A stretch of 64,000 bases of DNA, taken from the NCBI RefSeq assembly GCF_026151205.1, contig NC_087074.1, positions 16,164,962-16,228,961 of the forward strand, written 5' to 3'. The DNA comes from Bolinopsis microptera (Eukaryota; Ctenophora; Tentaculata; Lobata; Bolinopsidae). Below are positions 53,254 to 62,679 of this stretch, piece after piece. Position 1 is the first letter of the stretch; the number at the start of each line of letters is the position of its first letter. A program made the position numbers and the translations under genes. The notes under the pieces are model-generated. The model searched no databases. It saw only the letters and a program-made list of their open reading frames with translations, and was not told the DNA's origin.

Positions 53254-56200
53254 TTACAAAATTCCATCGAAAATCGATGAAAAGCTTGATGATTTTGAGC
53301 TCGAAACATCACTCCCATAAAATCCAACGTTCGTTTGAAATTTTGGAGGTTGAGTGGCTTCAAAGTTCTGAACAACAGCAGGGTTTTCTTTTGAATTACA
53401 TAATGTTTTCACATATTTCTGTTTTATTTGACACACATTAATTGAGTTATCAGCTACACGATTTTTGTCACCAACTCTCACTAAAGGAGGAGCATGGGAG
53501 ACAGCCTGCGGTTGTGAAATGCTTTGAGTGATCCGAGATTTTCCTGGGAATCCACTATTCACAATTTGTAAGGGTTCTACAGTGGTTTTAGTTTTATCAG
53601 CCGAGGCTTGACCCGACCTGCTCCAAGGAGAATAATTCTGTTTTACTCCATCAGTGAACTTGTTACCATGATTACCAGAGTTTTCGTGGGTTGTACTAAC
53701 AGTTGTGTGAGAGCTAGTTTTAGTTATCCTAAAACTGTCCGTTTTAGATCTGTAAGAAGCTGCAAGAGAGGAGTTGGAATCAAAGAATCCATTTATAACA
53801 TTAACTTTATTCTTTTTTACAGGTGGCAAATCAGTAGAAGCTGATGCAGCTCTTTTGGAAGATGGCTTCACTTTCACACCATATCGACAACAAAAATGTG
53901 AACACGAAGTCTTATCGGCACATTTGTGACCACATTCTCTGAACTGATCCCCATTCTCATCAACTCGTATTACTTTGAGATCGAGATCATGTTTTTCGGG
54001 AGTATCTCGACTTGCTGATTCTTGTTGAGCCAGATTAACCATGGGTAAAGATACACAAGTTGGCCTGCTAGAATTATATACATTGTTTGATTTCGACAGC
54101 AAATAAGGGGTACCATGGTTTTCAGTTACTTTAGAATATTCCGGAGCTTTGTTGTAATCCTCCGCAAGCAATTCATCAACACCAACATTAAAAGATTTAG
54201 TTTTTTCGAAATCATCAAAATAGCCTGAATCTTCCATTTCTTGCACCAACACATCAATGGATTCTCCACTCTTATTTTCAGCACCCATTGCTACACTTGA
54301 CAGAGAAGTCTTAGGTTCTAAATTGAAACTGGACGATTTCAAAATTGGCTTAACAGCTTGCATGTTCACATTACCATTAATTTGAAGCCGATTGATGGTC
54401 TTGGATTGAACAGACGGTATTGGAACATCAGGAGAATTTTTATTCTGAGGTTCAATTATTTCTTTTATCTTCCAATCTATTTCCGGCAAATCATCGAAAT
54501 CAGAAAGTTCATCTGGTGAGTTTACAATGTCTTCTAATTTGAGCGATTTCTGGTCAGATATTTCTCGATTGGTATTCTTACCAATGACAATGCGAGATGA
54601 ATCTTTGAGTTTTTGTTCCATTTTCAAAGTATGTAACTCTATTTTGTTAGCATACGGATTAATATGCTGCTTGTAAGGATTTGTTGCAGCCTTTGGTCGA
54701 TTTTTCACAGAAACTTTGGAATGACTTGTTTCCTGCTCTTTTTCCTCTTTGAACGAGATATTCTCAATGAATTTCGGAGTAAACTTGCTTTTGATATCAC
54801 CTCCTACAAATGAATGGCTTATCAACCAAAATATCACACTTTGACTTTGAATTGAACGGTAGACATTCACTTCACATTGAAAAGACTGACTTTCAAATAC
54901 ATTTTTGTCCTTAAATTTACGCTTATAGATCAGAACATTTTCAGGAGTTCCAATAACTAGTGATGTGAGCGAATTGAATGCTGGTTCTTTGTCATGCTTG
55001 GGTTTGATAATCACTTGAAGAGTGGCCTTGTTTTCCTCAAGGTCTCCAGTTTGTTGAACAAACAGGTCATATTGAGGCAGAGTAGAAACTTGTTCAACCA
55101 AATTAGTACCAAAGGGAGGGTTCTTGTTTGTTATCATTTCAAGCTCCCGAGGATCTGTAGAAACAAGCTTTTGCAAGGTTACAATCCCAGTATTGGCAAG
55201 TAAGTTACCAAGCATAGGACCAACATTTTTAAACTGACGGGCAACAAACTTTGTGTTCTCCCATAGCTTACAATTTAGACACTTCATCAGAAGTAAGCAA
55301 TTGACATAACACTCAAATGATGGGTTTTGGCTCTGAAATTCGAGAAGGCATTTTGAAACACGACCTGCAACCTTCAAGATTCTTATTGATTCCTGGTTCA
55401 ATGAAAAGTCACTGATTTGGAGACACCCTAAAACTGATTGAATAAGAATACTTGTCTTCATCTCTTTTGTCTTTATTCTATCCTTAAATGGGTATCTTAC
55501 AATTGGCCCATTTTTGTTTTTATTCAATAAGTTTAATGAATTTTTCTCCTGAACCCTAAGCTGAACATCAGAAAATTCATAGGAGGCTGCAATAATTCCT
55601 ATTAATTCATTGAGTGATTCGTCGCCTTTTAATTGGGAAAAAGTTTTCATAGTGTTGAAGCTTATATAAAATCGAGCCATGAGCGAACCTGATTCAGTTG
55701 GAGATATTGTTCCATCAGGCGAAAAAGATATAAAATTCAGCTCTCTCAAACTATTAATGCCATTCATAACAGCATTTTGCAGAAATTCTTTGATCTGATT
55801 TGGTGATACGTTTGGTGGCAACCCATACCTTGTTGGATTCTTAGTGATCCTGACATAAAGGAAAAGGGATGTCATCCATTGTGTTGCAGTCTTTACATGA
55901 GTTAATGTTTTGAGAACAATCTCTGAATTCAAATGCTCTGTAAGATTGTGATGTATATTGCTTTCAATAATTTGCGTGCCACTAACTAGGTTGTTATACA
56001 GATTTTTTGTGGAGTTTTGCGTCATAATGACAGCAACAGCAGACGTATCAAACTGAGGGCGCCCAGCTCTTCCGATCATTTGCATGATATCAGCAGGAGA
56101 GTATTCTTTAAATTTTCCACCAGCATAATGAAGAGTTGATTTAACAATAACAAGGTGGGCAGGCAGGTTGACTCCCATAGCTAGGGTACTTGTTGCACAA

Positions 56201-57528
56201 ATAACTGGAAGATAGCCTGCTGTAAAAAGAGTCTCTACAACTCCCTTGTCAGAGGGAGTTAAACCAGCATGATGGTATCCTACTCCACAAACAAGCAGCT
56301 CTCTTAGTTTACAGTCGACCACATTTCCTACACTATCACGGATGTGCTGACGTTCATTTTCACTGAACACAAATCGTTTTTGACTTTGAAGAGTACTTGC
56401 TGCTTGAGCTGCGCTCTTGCGGGTTGAACAAAATACAATAGTCGGGCATTTCGAACTATACTGTTGGATTATATTATGGAGTTTATAGTTGAGATTTAAG
56501 TCAAACTTAAATGCAGTTGGAGGTGTGCAGTCCCCAAAAGACAAAACAACCTTTTGAAGAGGAACTGGCCTGTAGCTTTCATCAAGTTTAAAGCAAACTG
56601 AATCCATGTTAGAACTGCTCAACCAGGATGCAAAATCCTCAGGATTCGGAATAGTAGCTGATACTGCAATGAACCTAAGTGAAGACTTCGTTACATCTTT
56701 TATACATTTCATTCTGCTTATGACAGCTTCAATTGTTGAACCTCTCTCACTGTCTCCAACCATGTGAACTTCATCAATAAGAAACAACAAAATGTGTTCC
56801 ATCTGGGAAACATGCTCTTTCCACTTTCTTGTAACACTGTCCCACTTTTCAGGAGTTGTAAATATGAGATTTGTAGATTTTATGGCACTGTAATCGTCAT
56901 TATCACTATCACCAGTAACTTCCAAGCACTTGATGTTGAATGAGGAAAATTTTTTCTTCCAATCAGATAATCGTTCAGCACACAATGCTTTCATTGGAGC
57001 CATATAAACAATTTTAATCTTGGACATCTCATGTGTTGGTGTCTGAATAAGTGCCCTCACAATAGCTAATTCAAAAATAACAGTTTTTCCAGATCCTGTA
57101 GGAGAAGATAGTACAATAGGATTGTCAGAGTATAGGACATCATCAAACACTTTTGATTGAACTTTATTGAAGTGAGGGAAGTGTGAAAATATTGATCTGT
57201 ACTGCTCTGGGACTTCTGTTATACTTTTATACTGGAAATTTGGGTCAGTTGCAATGCGAGTGTATTTAGCATTAATATTGGGATTTTCATGTGTTGTAAT
57301 CAATCTAGAAGGATTATCTTTGTGATATTCCACTGAGGAAACAGATGCATATTGACTAGCTCTGAGATTAGGGAACTTTCTTTTAGAAAAAAGGGGAATC
57401 ACTTTTTCAAAAGAATTTGAGGCTTGAGAACTTATCAGATGTGACTGCTGGGACTGCAGTAAAGGAAAAGATCCCACTTGCAGATTATCTGTTAGATCTT
57501 TGCCAGTCCTTCTTTCAAGTTCGGACAT
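53254..57528 (-). CDS. HFM1: HFM1/MER3 meiotic DNA helicase, single 1424-codon frame
   Basis: The protein unwinds recombination intermediates and supports crossover formation in meiosis. Motifs in order: Q-like FPHFNKVQSKVFDDVL (about 117), Walker A SSPTGSGKT (141-149), DEVH (252-255), SAT (290-292), FCSTRKSA (366), GYHHAGL (417), STLAMGVNLPAHLV (447) and MIGRAGRPQF (484-493). Winged-helix and Sec63-like regions follow. A C-terminal zinc-type motif, ECGHKCADKTSCSHFCC, is a family hallmark. Human HFM1 is about 1435 residues, so the frame is near full length. There is no intron in 4.3 kb, unlike its neighbours and unlike vertebrate HFM1. ATG at 57528 is the first in frame. Open frame and an acceptor-like CACTTTTACAG continue upstream, so a short 5' exon may exist. 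Confidence 0.93.
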   Translation of the reverse strand: MSELERRTGKDLTDNLQVGSFPLLQSQQSHLISSQASNSFEKVIPLFSKRKFPNLRASQYASVSSVEYHKDNPSRLITTHENPNINAKYTRIATDPNFQYKSITEVPEQYRSIFSHFPHFNKVQSKVFDDVLYSDNPIVLSSPTGSGKTVIFELAIVRALIQTPTHEMSKIKIVYMAPMKALCAERLSDWKKKFSSFNIKCLEVTGDSDNDDYSAIKSTNLIFTTPEKWDSVTRKWKEHVSQMEHILLFLIDEVHMVGDSERGSTIEAVISRMKCIKDVTKSSLRFIAVSATIPNPEDFASWLSSSNMDSVCFKLDESYRPVPLQKVVLSFGDCTPPTAFKFDLNLNYKLHNIIQQYSSKCPTIVFCSTRKSAAQAASTLQSQKRFVFSENERQHIRDSVGNVVDCKLRELLVCGVGYHHAGLTPSDKGVVETLFTAGYLPVICATSTLAMGVNLPAHLVIVKSTLHYAGGKFKEYSPADIMQMIGRAGRPQFDTSAVAVIMTQNSTKNLYNNLVSGTQIIESNIHHNLTEHLNSEIVLKTLTHVKTATQWMTSLFLYVRITKNPTRYGLPPNVSPNQIKEFLQNAVMNGINSLRELNFISFSPDGTISPTESGSLMARFYISFNTMKTFSQLKGDESLNELIGIIAASYEFSDVQLRVQEKNSLNLLNKNKNGPIVRYPFKDRIKTKEMKTSILIQSVLGCLQISDFSLNQESIRILKVAGRVSKCLLEFQSQNPSFECYVNCLLLMKCLNCKLWENTKFVARQFKNVGPMLGNLLANTGIVTLQKLVSTDPRELEMITNKNPPFGTNLVEQVSTLPQYDLFVQQTGDLEENKATLQVIIKPKHDKEPAFNSLTSLVIGTPENVLIYKRKFKDKNVFESQSFQCEVNVYRSIQSQSVIFWLISHSFVGGDIKSKFTPKFIENISFKEEKEQETSHSKVSVKNRPKAATNPYKQHINPYANKIELHTLKMEQKLKDSSRIVIGKNTNREISDQKSLKLEDIVNSPDELSDFDDLPEIDWKIKEIIEPQNKNSPDVPIPSVQSKTINRLQINGNVNMQAVKPILKSSSFNLEPKTSLSSVAMGAENKSGESIDVLVQEMEDSGYFDDFEKTKSFNVGVDELLAEDYNKAPEYSKVTENHGTPYLLSKSNNVYNSSRPTCVSLPMVNLAQQESASRDTPEKHDLDLKVIRVDENGDQFRECGHKCADKTSCSHFCCRYGVKVKPSSKRAASASTDLPPVKKNKVNVINGFFDSNSSLAASYRSKTDSFRITKTSSHTTVSTTHENSGNHGNKFTDGVKQNYSPWSRSGQASADKTKTTVEPLQIVNSGFPGKSRITQSISQPQAVSHAPPLVRVGDKNRVADNSINVCQIKQKYVKTLCNSKENPAVVQNFEATQPPKFQTNVGFYGSDVSSSKSSSFSSIFDGIL

Positions 57529-58245
57529 GTCAAGTATTTTGTGTACACTTTCTAACCATTGCTGTAAAAGTGAGATTAAGGTAAATGAATTTGTAACAGT
57601 ATTATTTAAGGAACTAATCGTGATAGAAGGAAATGCTGATGATTTCAGCCTTCAGGGTGCACTGTTATACCTCGCCCAATACTATCAGTAACAGTGATCT
57701 AAATTACTAGGACACTACTCATTTTAACAGAGGTAATCTGATATACCAGCCGATAATATTGTAGCTGGTATGAGGATATAAAACGACAATTTTTTCATGC
57801 CACAACTACTTCCTGCAATATTTTCATCACAAAGAGTTGTCGACTAAATCGAGTTTTGAGAAGGTGATTTGGCAAGAGATGGTTATTTAGTACGTAGGTC
57901 TCAAAATGTAAGCTGTTGATTGGAGGAGTACCTTCAACCTACACAAATTACTTAATACTACAGTGGACAACAGTATTCTTATTTTGAGAATCACAGTAAA
58001 TATCTTACTTCTCTTTTTACATCTTTCTAGTCTGTATAGCGCAACATAGCAGAGCAACCAAAAATTGAACTGTTGGTTTTTTTCTTTTGAACACTCAATT
58101 TATTAGCAAACAAAGCTGGACCTTCTATCTAACAAAGCTATACTGGGTAACTGTTAAAACTGCTTAATATAGTAGTATGATTGTTATCATCAAATATTCA
58201 AAGATTCCCTTTTTATTTTCATATCTGTTGTTCAGATAGTTAGAT
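57529..58245. other. Intergenic; possible 5' exon of HFM1 not resolved
   Basis: The minus-strand frame of HFM1 stays open to about 57650 (including QWLESVHKILD) without an ATG. The rest is AT-rich with no supported gene. Confidence 0.4.
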
Positions 58246-58827
58246 ATGAAGCTTCTACTAATCCTTTTTTGCCTTCTATCCCTCAAACTGACGTTGACAG
58301 CTCGCAAAGAAAAGCCGAAAATAGTGAACATGATCAATGGAAGCCCTAAAGGAAAGCGATTCCGTGAGTTCAAGAAAACAACAATTTTCAAGATTTTCAT
58401 ATGATAATGTATTAATTAGTCAGGAAAAATTGTTTAATAATAATTGAATTGCTAGGTTATTTACAATTTTATAGTGTACTTACTACCATTGGATGAGCAT
58501 GTCATTATACTTTAGCTCTTAAAGTCAAAGACCTCTTCTGAAGAGTCTCAGTTATTGGATCAGCCTTTACAGTTTAGACTGCCCGATATCATACTTCCAG
58601 CCACTCGAAAGTCCAAATCGGTCAAAATTAACCTAAAATCCTCAGGAAACTGCCTCGTGGCGCAGAGAACGGAGGACCCTGATGCATTTCTCTATCAGGC
58701 TTGTGCTAGCTCTAAAGATTGCAACAACAGTGCGTTTCTCAACTCAATTAAATTTCAGACTACGGATACTCGCATGTATTTAGAGAAGGACTGGAGTTGT
58801 GCTTTAGCTTCTCCATTTCAATTTTAA
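58246..58827 (+). CDS. Small secreted protein, two exons, unknown function
   Basis: Exon 1 (58246-58363) encodes a signal peptide, MKLLLILFCLLSLKLTLTA, then a basic segment (RKEKPKIVNMINGSPKGKRF). It ends in phase 1 at CC|GTGAGT. Exon 2 ends at the stop 58825-58827 and contains FRLPDIILPATRKSKSVKIN and four cysteines (NCL, ACASSKDC, SC). The acceptor at 58543 (CTCTTCTGAAG) is the one that keeps phase. A stronger-looking TTTAG at 58515 would cause an early stop. The product would be about 133 residues. The family is not recognised. Confidence 0.55.
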
Positions 58828-59162
58828 CAGAAATGAACATTGAAAACTAAATGGAAAATAGATACTATTGTGAATTTTAAAGCTATGGAATTGATCAAAT
58901 AAGTTAGTCCTCTGATTCTGTTCAGAATGGAAAATAAAAAATAAAAATGTGTAATTATCGTAATATACAGTATCAATCACATTAATTGAAAGTGAAATTT
59001 TATTGAGAACACACTGAAATCTCATAACACTTTTATATAAAACAAATTTGTTTAATATTTAATTAATTAAATTCAAACAATCAATAATTCAGCTCATGTC
59101 GTTACATTCAATAATCAACGGTTAAATTTAGTGCTTCTTATTAATTATCAAATAAACATCGG
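58828..59162. other. 3' flank, no gene seen
   Basis: AT-rich sequence after the secreted-protein gene, ending at the left flank of the next transposon. Confidence 0.4.
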
Positions 59163-59199
59163 CAGTTGCGTAACGAAGGGCCCCGCTGACCCTGCTGTG

Positions 59200-59243
<44 letters not shown>

Positions 59244-59494
59244 TCTTAGGGGCGGGGGCCAAATCATCATTTGAATGTGGGACAATTTCGAAAAACTTAA
59301 CTAAAGTACTAGTAAAACTGCACGTTTTGCTCTAGAAACACACTTTTTGAGAGATTTTACCGGCGTATCCTCTAAAATCACCTAATTTGTTCAATTTTAG
59401 GGAGGGGTGCCAAAAGGGGAGGGGGCGCCAACAGGGGGGGCCGGGGGGGGCGCTTTTTCAGCGGGGGCGCCAACAGGCAAAGTTACGCCACTGG
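59163..59494. mobile_element. hAT-like MITE with a 38-G tract and CAGTKGCGTAAC ends
   Basis: The left end CAGTTGCGTAACGAAGGGCC and the right end (minus strand CAGTGGCGTAACTTTGCC) are imperfect terminal inverted repeats of the hAT type. CATCGG occurs directly outside both ends and may be part of an 8-bp duplication. The interior is GC-rich with GGGGGCGCCAACAGG repeats near 59425-59475. Positions 59201-59238 are an unbroken run of 38 G. Confidence 0.7.
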
Positions 59495-59602
59495 TCATCG
59501 GCCAAAATTAAATGTTAACCACTGTGATCCATGTGAAAGAAACGGTGAATGAGATTTTGCCCACAAACAAGTACATATCAAAAGATTTACATACGGGTAT
59601 CG

Positions 59603-60866
59603 GCCTTACAAAATGACAGGCCTCACAAAATGACAGCCCACATAGACCATGCTGTAGCTTAGGTTCCCTATACATTGAACCCTATTCCTTTCACTGTATG
59701 AAAGAAAAAGCATTAATTAACACTTCCCAAGGAATGATAATGACATAGAATCTATATTTCTTGTAACATAAATATGGACGTTTTTGCTGTTCAGTCATTG
59801 CCCCGCCTAACTGTTACCCAGAATGGAGACCAAAGTTTAGAATTTAACCCCAGAAAACCAGGTACTACCATGACTTATGTCAATCAAAGACTACTCTGGT
59901 CAAATAAAAAAACTGATTTAGTGACTTTGGTAGAAGAAATGACAAAAAAATGACCTAGCCTCACAAAATGACAGTGTTATGCCTCACAAAATGACAGTTT
60001 TATTTTATGATACAAAGATGGCATATTTATATTGGATGCCCCTTGCCTAATTATTGGTATTCTTAAACCCAGTAAGCTTATGATGAGCCTAAATGTGTTT
60101 GTTTGATCATCAATTTTGATCAAAATGCCTCACAAAATGACACCGAAAAGCCTTACAAAATGACAATGTTTCAGATTGAATTACTTTCATCATCTAAAAT
60201 GGATCAGAAACAGTCAATACAAGAAGGAGTTAAAAATAATCATAATCTGACAGTTAACAATCAAGTAGCATTAAAAAAGTGCAGTTCTGATATCAAAACT
60301 TTGATTTCAAACTCTTTGATTTCAAACTCTGATTTCAAAACTCAACGAAATAAAGCTTCTATTTTGTGAAAGCAGAGAGTAATAACAACTCCTAAAACAT
60401 GTCAAACGTTAACTAAACACTGAAAAATGATCTATCCAGTCATAGAAAATATCAAATATAACCAAATACTGTGTTCAAGTATGAAAACAAAAAATGATTT
60501 TTACGCCTCACAAAATGACATTTTTAAAGTTTTTTCAAAGTATAAAAAATGTTCCTTTTTTAATATATTCTGGTAAAAACAGAACTGGTATAATATAAAC
60601 AACATATATATCTAACAGTAAGACACGTGAAAGAATAATGAAACTTTTTCCCAAATCGGATTTGAAGTGATGCCGTTTTGGGTTGTCATTTTGTAAGGCA
60701 CTATCTCACGCAAAATTGCCCAACTTTTTTTAATCATCCTTTTTCCTGTAAAAGCTATTCTAATCTTCAATCTATTATATTTATCTAACTGTCCTCGGTG
60801 AAATCAAATTTCTATAGGCTGCTGTTAAAAAATGACAGCCGTGACGAAATTGTCATTTTGTAAGGC
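59603..60866. mobile_element. Candidate DNA transposon with dispersed GCCTYACAAAATGACA repeats
   Basis: The motif occurs in plus orientation at 59603, 59620, 59958, 59981, 60127, 60150 and 60505, and inverted at 60684-60699 and 60851-60866. The outermost copies, GCCTTACAAAATGACA and its inverse, form the termini. Multiple subterminal copies that switch orientation toward the right end are typical of transposase-binding sites. The interior has no long frame; the 88-codon frame at 60103 contains the motif itself. The superfamily is not recognised. Confidence 0.65.
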
Positions 60867-61003
60867 ATGTTTTTTTGGAAGATTTCAAAGATGACAATTT
60901 TTATCGCAAAATTTACGGTTTTTCAATCAAATCAACCCCCGGGAAGAAAAATATACCTTACCTTTGATACCTTTGATCTGCTTCGTCGAAACTCGACAGG
61001 CCA

Positions 61004-61627
61004 TCAGAGTTGCTGACCACCCCAGAGAGAAGATGCCTCTCGATCGTTACGCCAGTCCAGTATAGAATTGGAGTTCGGTGATGTGAAGCCCCGGATTGGC
61101 AATTTATCCGGCAAGGAAAGCATGAATGCCGTCATATGATGCTTGAAGCCATCATGTTTGGAGACTGCACGTATGTGCGAAGGTATACAGTTCCAGAGTC
61201 TGGGACCCATTACACCAAATGATGTTTCATATAGAGTCTGGTGAGCAGCTGAGCTTTTTGTACGGACAGCTGGAACCTTAGCAAGGGTACCCAATCGTGG
61301 ATTTACTGTGAACTGTACTTCAAGGTCGTTGGATGTGAAACCATGTAGGATTTTCCACATGTGCATGACAATGTAACGTTCTCTGCGCCTCTGAAGTGAC
61401 ATGAGGGACAGGGTTTTTAGGCGATCCCAATAATGGAGATGCTGTAAACCATGGATCTTTGAAGTGAAAGTTCTTTGTACACTTTCAAGCTCCTGAATTT
61501 CATACACTTTCGCCGGATTCCACAGAGGAGAGCAATACTCTAAGTGGCTACGGACTAGTGACTTGTATAGTGTTAACATAACACCAGTATTGCGAGAGTG
61601 GAAGACACTGAATACCCATGCTGCCAT
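61004..61627 (-). pseudogene. 5'-truncated LINE: C-terminal end of the reverse transcriptase
   Basis: About 207 residues include LTLYKSLVRSHLEYCSPLWN, LESVQRTFTSKIHGLQHL, YWDRLKTLSLMSLQRRRERY and WNCIPSHIR. These blocks are typical of the RT C-terminal region of Jockey/CR1-group LINEs. RT catalytic motifs are absent, so the copy was truncated at its 5' end, here immediately beside the tRNA-like gene. The 3' side shows a short ATCAAAGGT repeat near 60960-60985 that may be the LINE tail. Confidence 0.75.
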
Positions 61628-61637
61628 CTTAGTATAA

Positions 61638-61709
61638 GCCTCCGTGGCCTAATGGCTAAGGCATCGGCCTCCTAAGCCGGGGATTGTGGGTTCGAGTCCC
61701 GCCGGAGGT
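61638..61709 (+). tRNA. tRNA-Arg (CCU anticodon) or a tRNA-Arg-derived SINE head
   Basis: The 72 bases fold as a canonical tRNA. The acceptor GCCTCCG pairs with CGGAGGT (one G-U), the D arm is in GTGGCCTAATGGCTAAGGC, and the anticodon loop is CTCCTAA with CCT. The T arm GTGGGTTCGAGTCCCGC has a perfect TTCGAGT loop. A box TGGCCTAATGG and B box GGTTCGAGTCC are intact. Against a free-standing gene, no T-run terminator follows closely. A second T-arm-like piece (CCCGGGTTCAATTCCCGG) and an A-rich tail come next, as in a SINE. Confidence 0.75.
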
Positions 61710-61826
61710 TCACTTTAGATCCCGGGTTCAATTCCCGGCCAAGCCCCCAAGAAAGAAAAAAATAAAAAAGAGAAAAGATAGAAAAAATAAAAAAAAGAAA
61801 AAAAAGAAAAGAAAAACAGAAAGAGT
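61710..61826 (+). repeat. Second tRNA T-arm-like fragment followed by an A-rich tract
   Basis: GATCCCGGGTTCAATTCCCG at about 61719 resembles the 3' third of another tRNA. It runs into an A/G-rich tail of about 80 bases (AAAAAAGAAAAGAAAAAC-type). Together with the preceding tRNA this looks like a tandem tRNA-derived SINE or two adjacent retroposed tRNA pieces. Confidence 0.55.
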
Positions 61827-62053
61827 TTTAAACTATTTTCACAACTACAATTAAATACATTCATTGAGGTATGAGATATGATAGACGAGCGTAAGTGTTG
61901 ACGTGCAAAGGACTGCTGTGAGTGTACTTGAAGATTACTCATCCTCCTCCTTCTCATCAAAACTATTCTCATCAAAACTACTATCTGGACTGAAGGTATT
62001 GCGTTTACAGTGTTTATTGTGCTTCTGAACATTGAACTCTTGATAATATAACT

Positions 62054-62668
62054 ATGTCAAATAATCAGAGCTCAGACATTAGTCTCCACTTTTGTGAGCG
62101 CCCTTTAGAACATTTGAACTTTTCATTCCAGTCTGAAAAATCAGAGAACTGTAACAATTGTCTGTCAAAAGACATCAAGATTGACTTTTTAGAAAAAAAG
62201 TTGTCTTTATTGAATGAAATTATCAGAACTAGTGATCTCATTGCTCAGTACAATGATAGTCTCATATCAGATCAAACTCAAATACAAGAACAGAGTTTTA
62301 AGTGTGAAAATTTGCTGCCGAACTTATCAGAGGAGATTGAATGTGAGATCATAACCATTACCCCTCAGTCACACGTTGTTATCAATCAAGTAGAAGCGTT
62401 TGATGTAGATGACATTGTTGTGGAAGATGTTGTATCGGACAGTTTGTTTGTTGACAACGATGTCGTGGACAAGGTTGTTCCACAGGAGGTTGTTGGAAAC
62501 GAGATTGTTATCAGTGAGATTGTTGTTAACGAGGTTATGGCAGACGAGGATGATGTGTCTGATCTCCCTGTATCTACTGCTACTGGTGAATCACGGATCA
62601 ACACCCCTAAGCCCAGAGACAAATATCCAAACTTGGTCCCTGCCCGGCCCCTGTCTACGATCCTATAA
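62054..62668 (+). CDS. Retroelement ORF1 N-terminal part: coiled coil plus acidic valine-rich repeat
   Basis: The 204-codon frame starts MSNNQSSDISLHFCERP. It has a coiled-coil-like stretch (IDFLEKKLSLLNEIIRTSDL, about 55-75), then an acidic region with repeated VVxD/E-V motifs such as IVVEDVVSDSLFVDNDVVDK. It ends in RDKYPNLVPARPLSTIL just 11 bases before the next ORF starts in another frame. The next frame is open upstream through APVYDPITPGP without its own start. The two may therefore be one ORF1 split by a single-base frameshift. I do not attempt to restore it. Confidence 0.5.
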   Translation: MSNNQSSDISLHFCERPLEHLNFSFQSEKSENCNNCLSKDIKIDFLEKKLSLLNEIIRTSDLIAQYNDSLISDQTQIQEQSFKCENLLPNLSEEIECEIITITPQSHVVINQVEAFDVDDIVVEDVVSDSLFVDNDVVDKVVPQEVVGNEIVISEIVVNEVMADEDDVSDLPVSTATGESRINTPKPRDKYPNLVPARPLSTIL

Positions 62669-62679
62669 CACCGGGGCCA

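Noticed and set aside
58164-58400. Minus frame of 78 codons over the secreted protein exon 1
   Set aside because: The plus strand has a clear signal peptide with a donor; the minus frame is its shadow.
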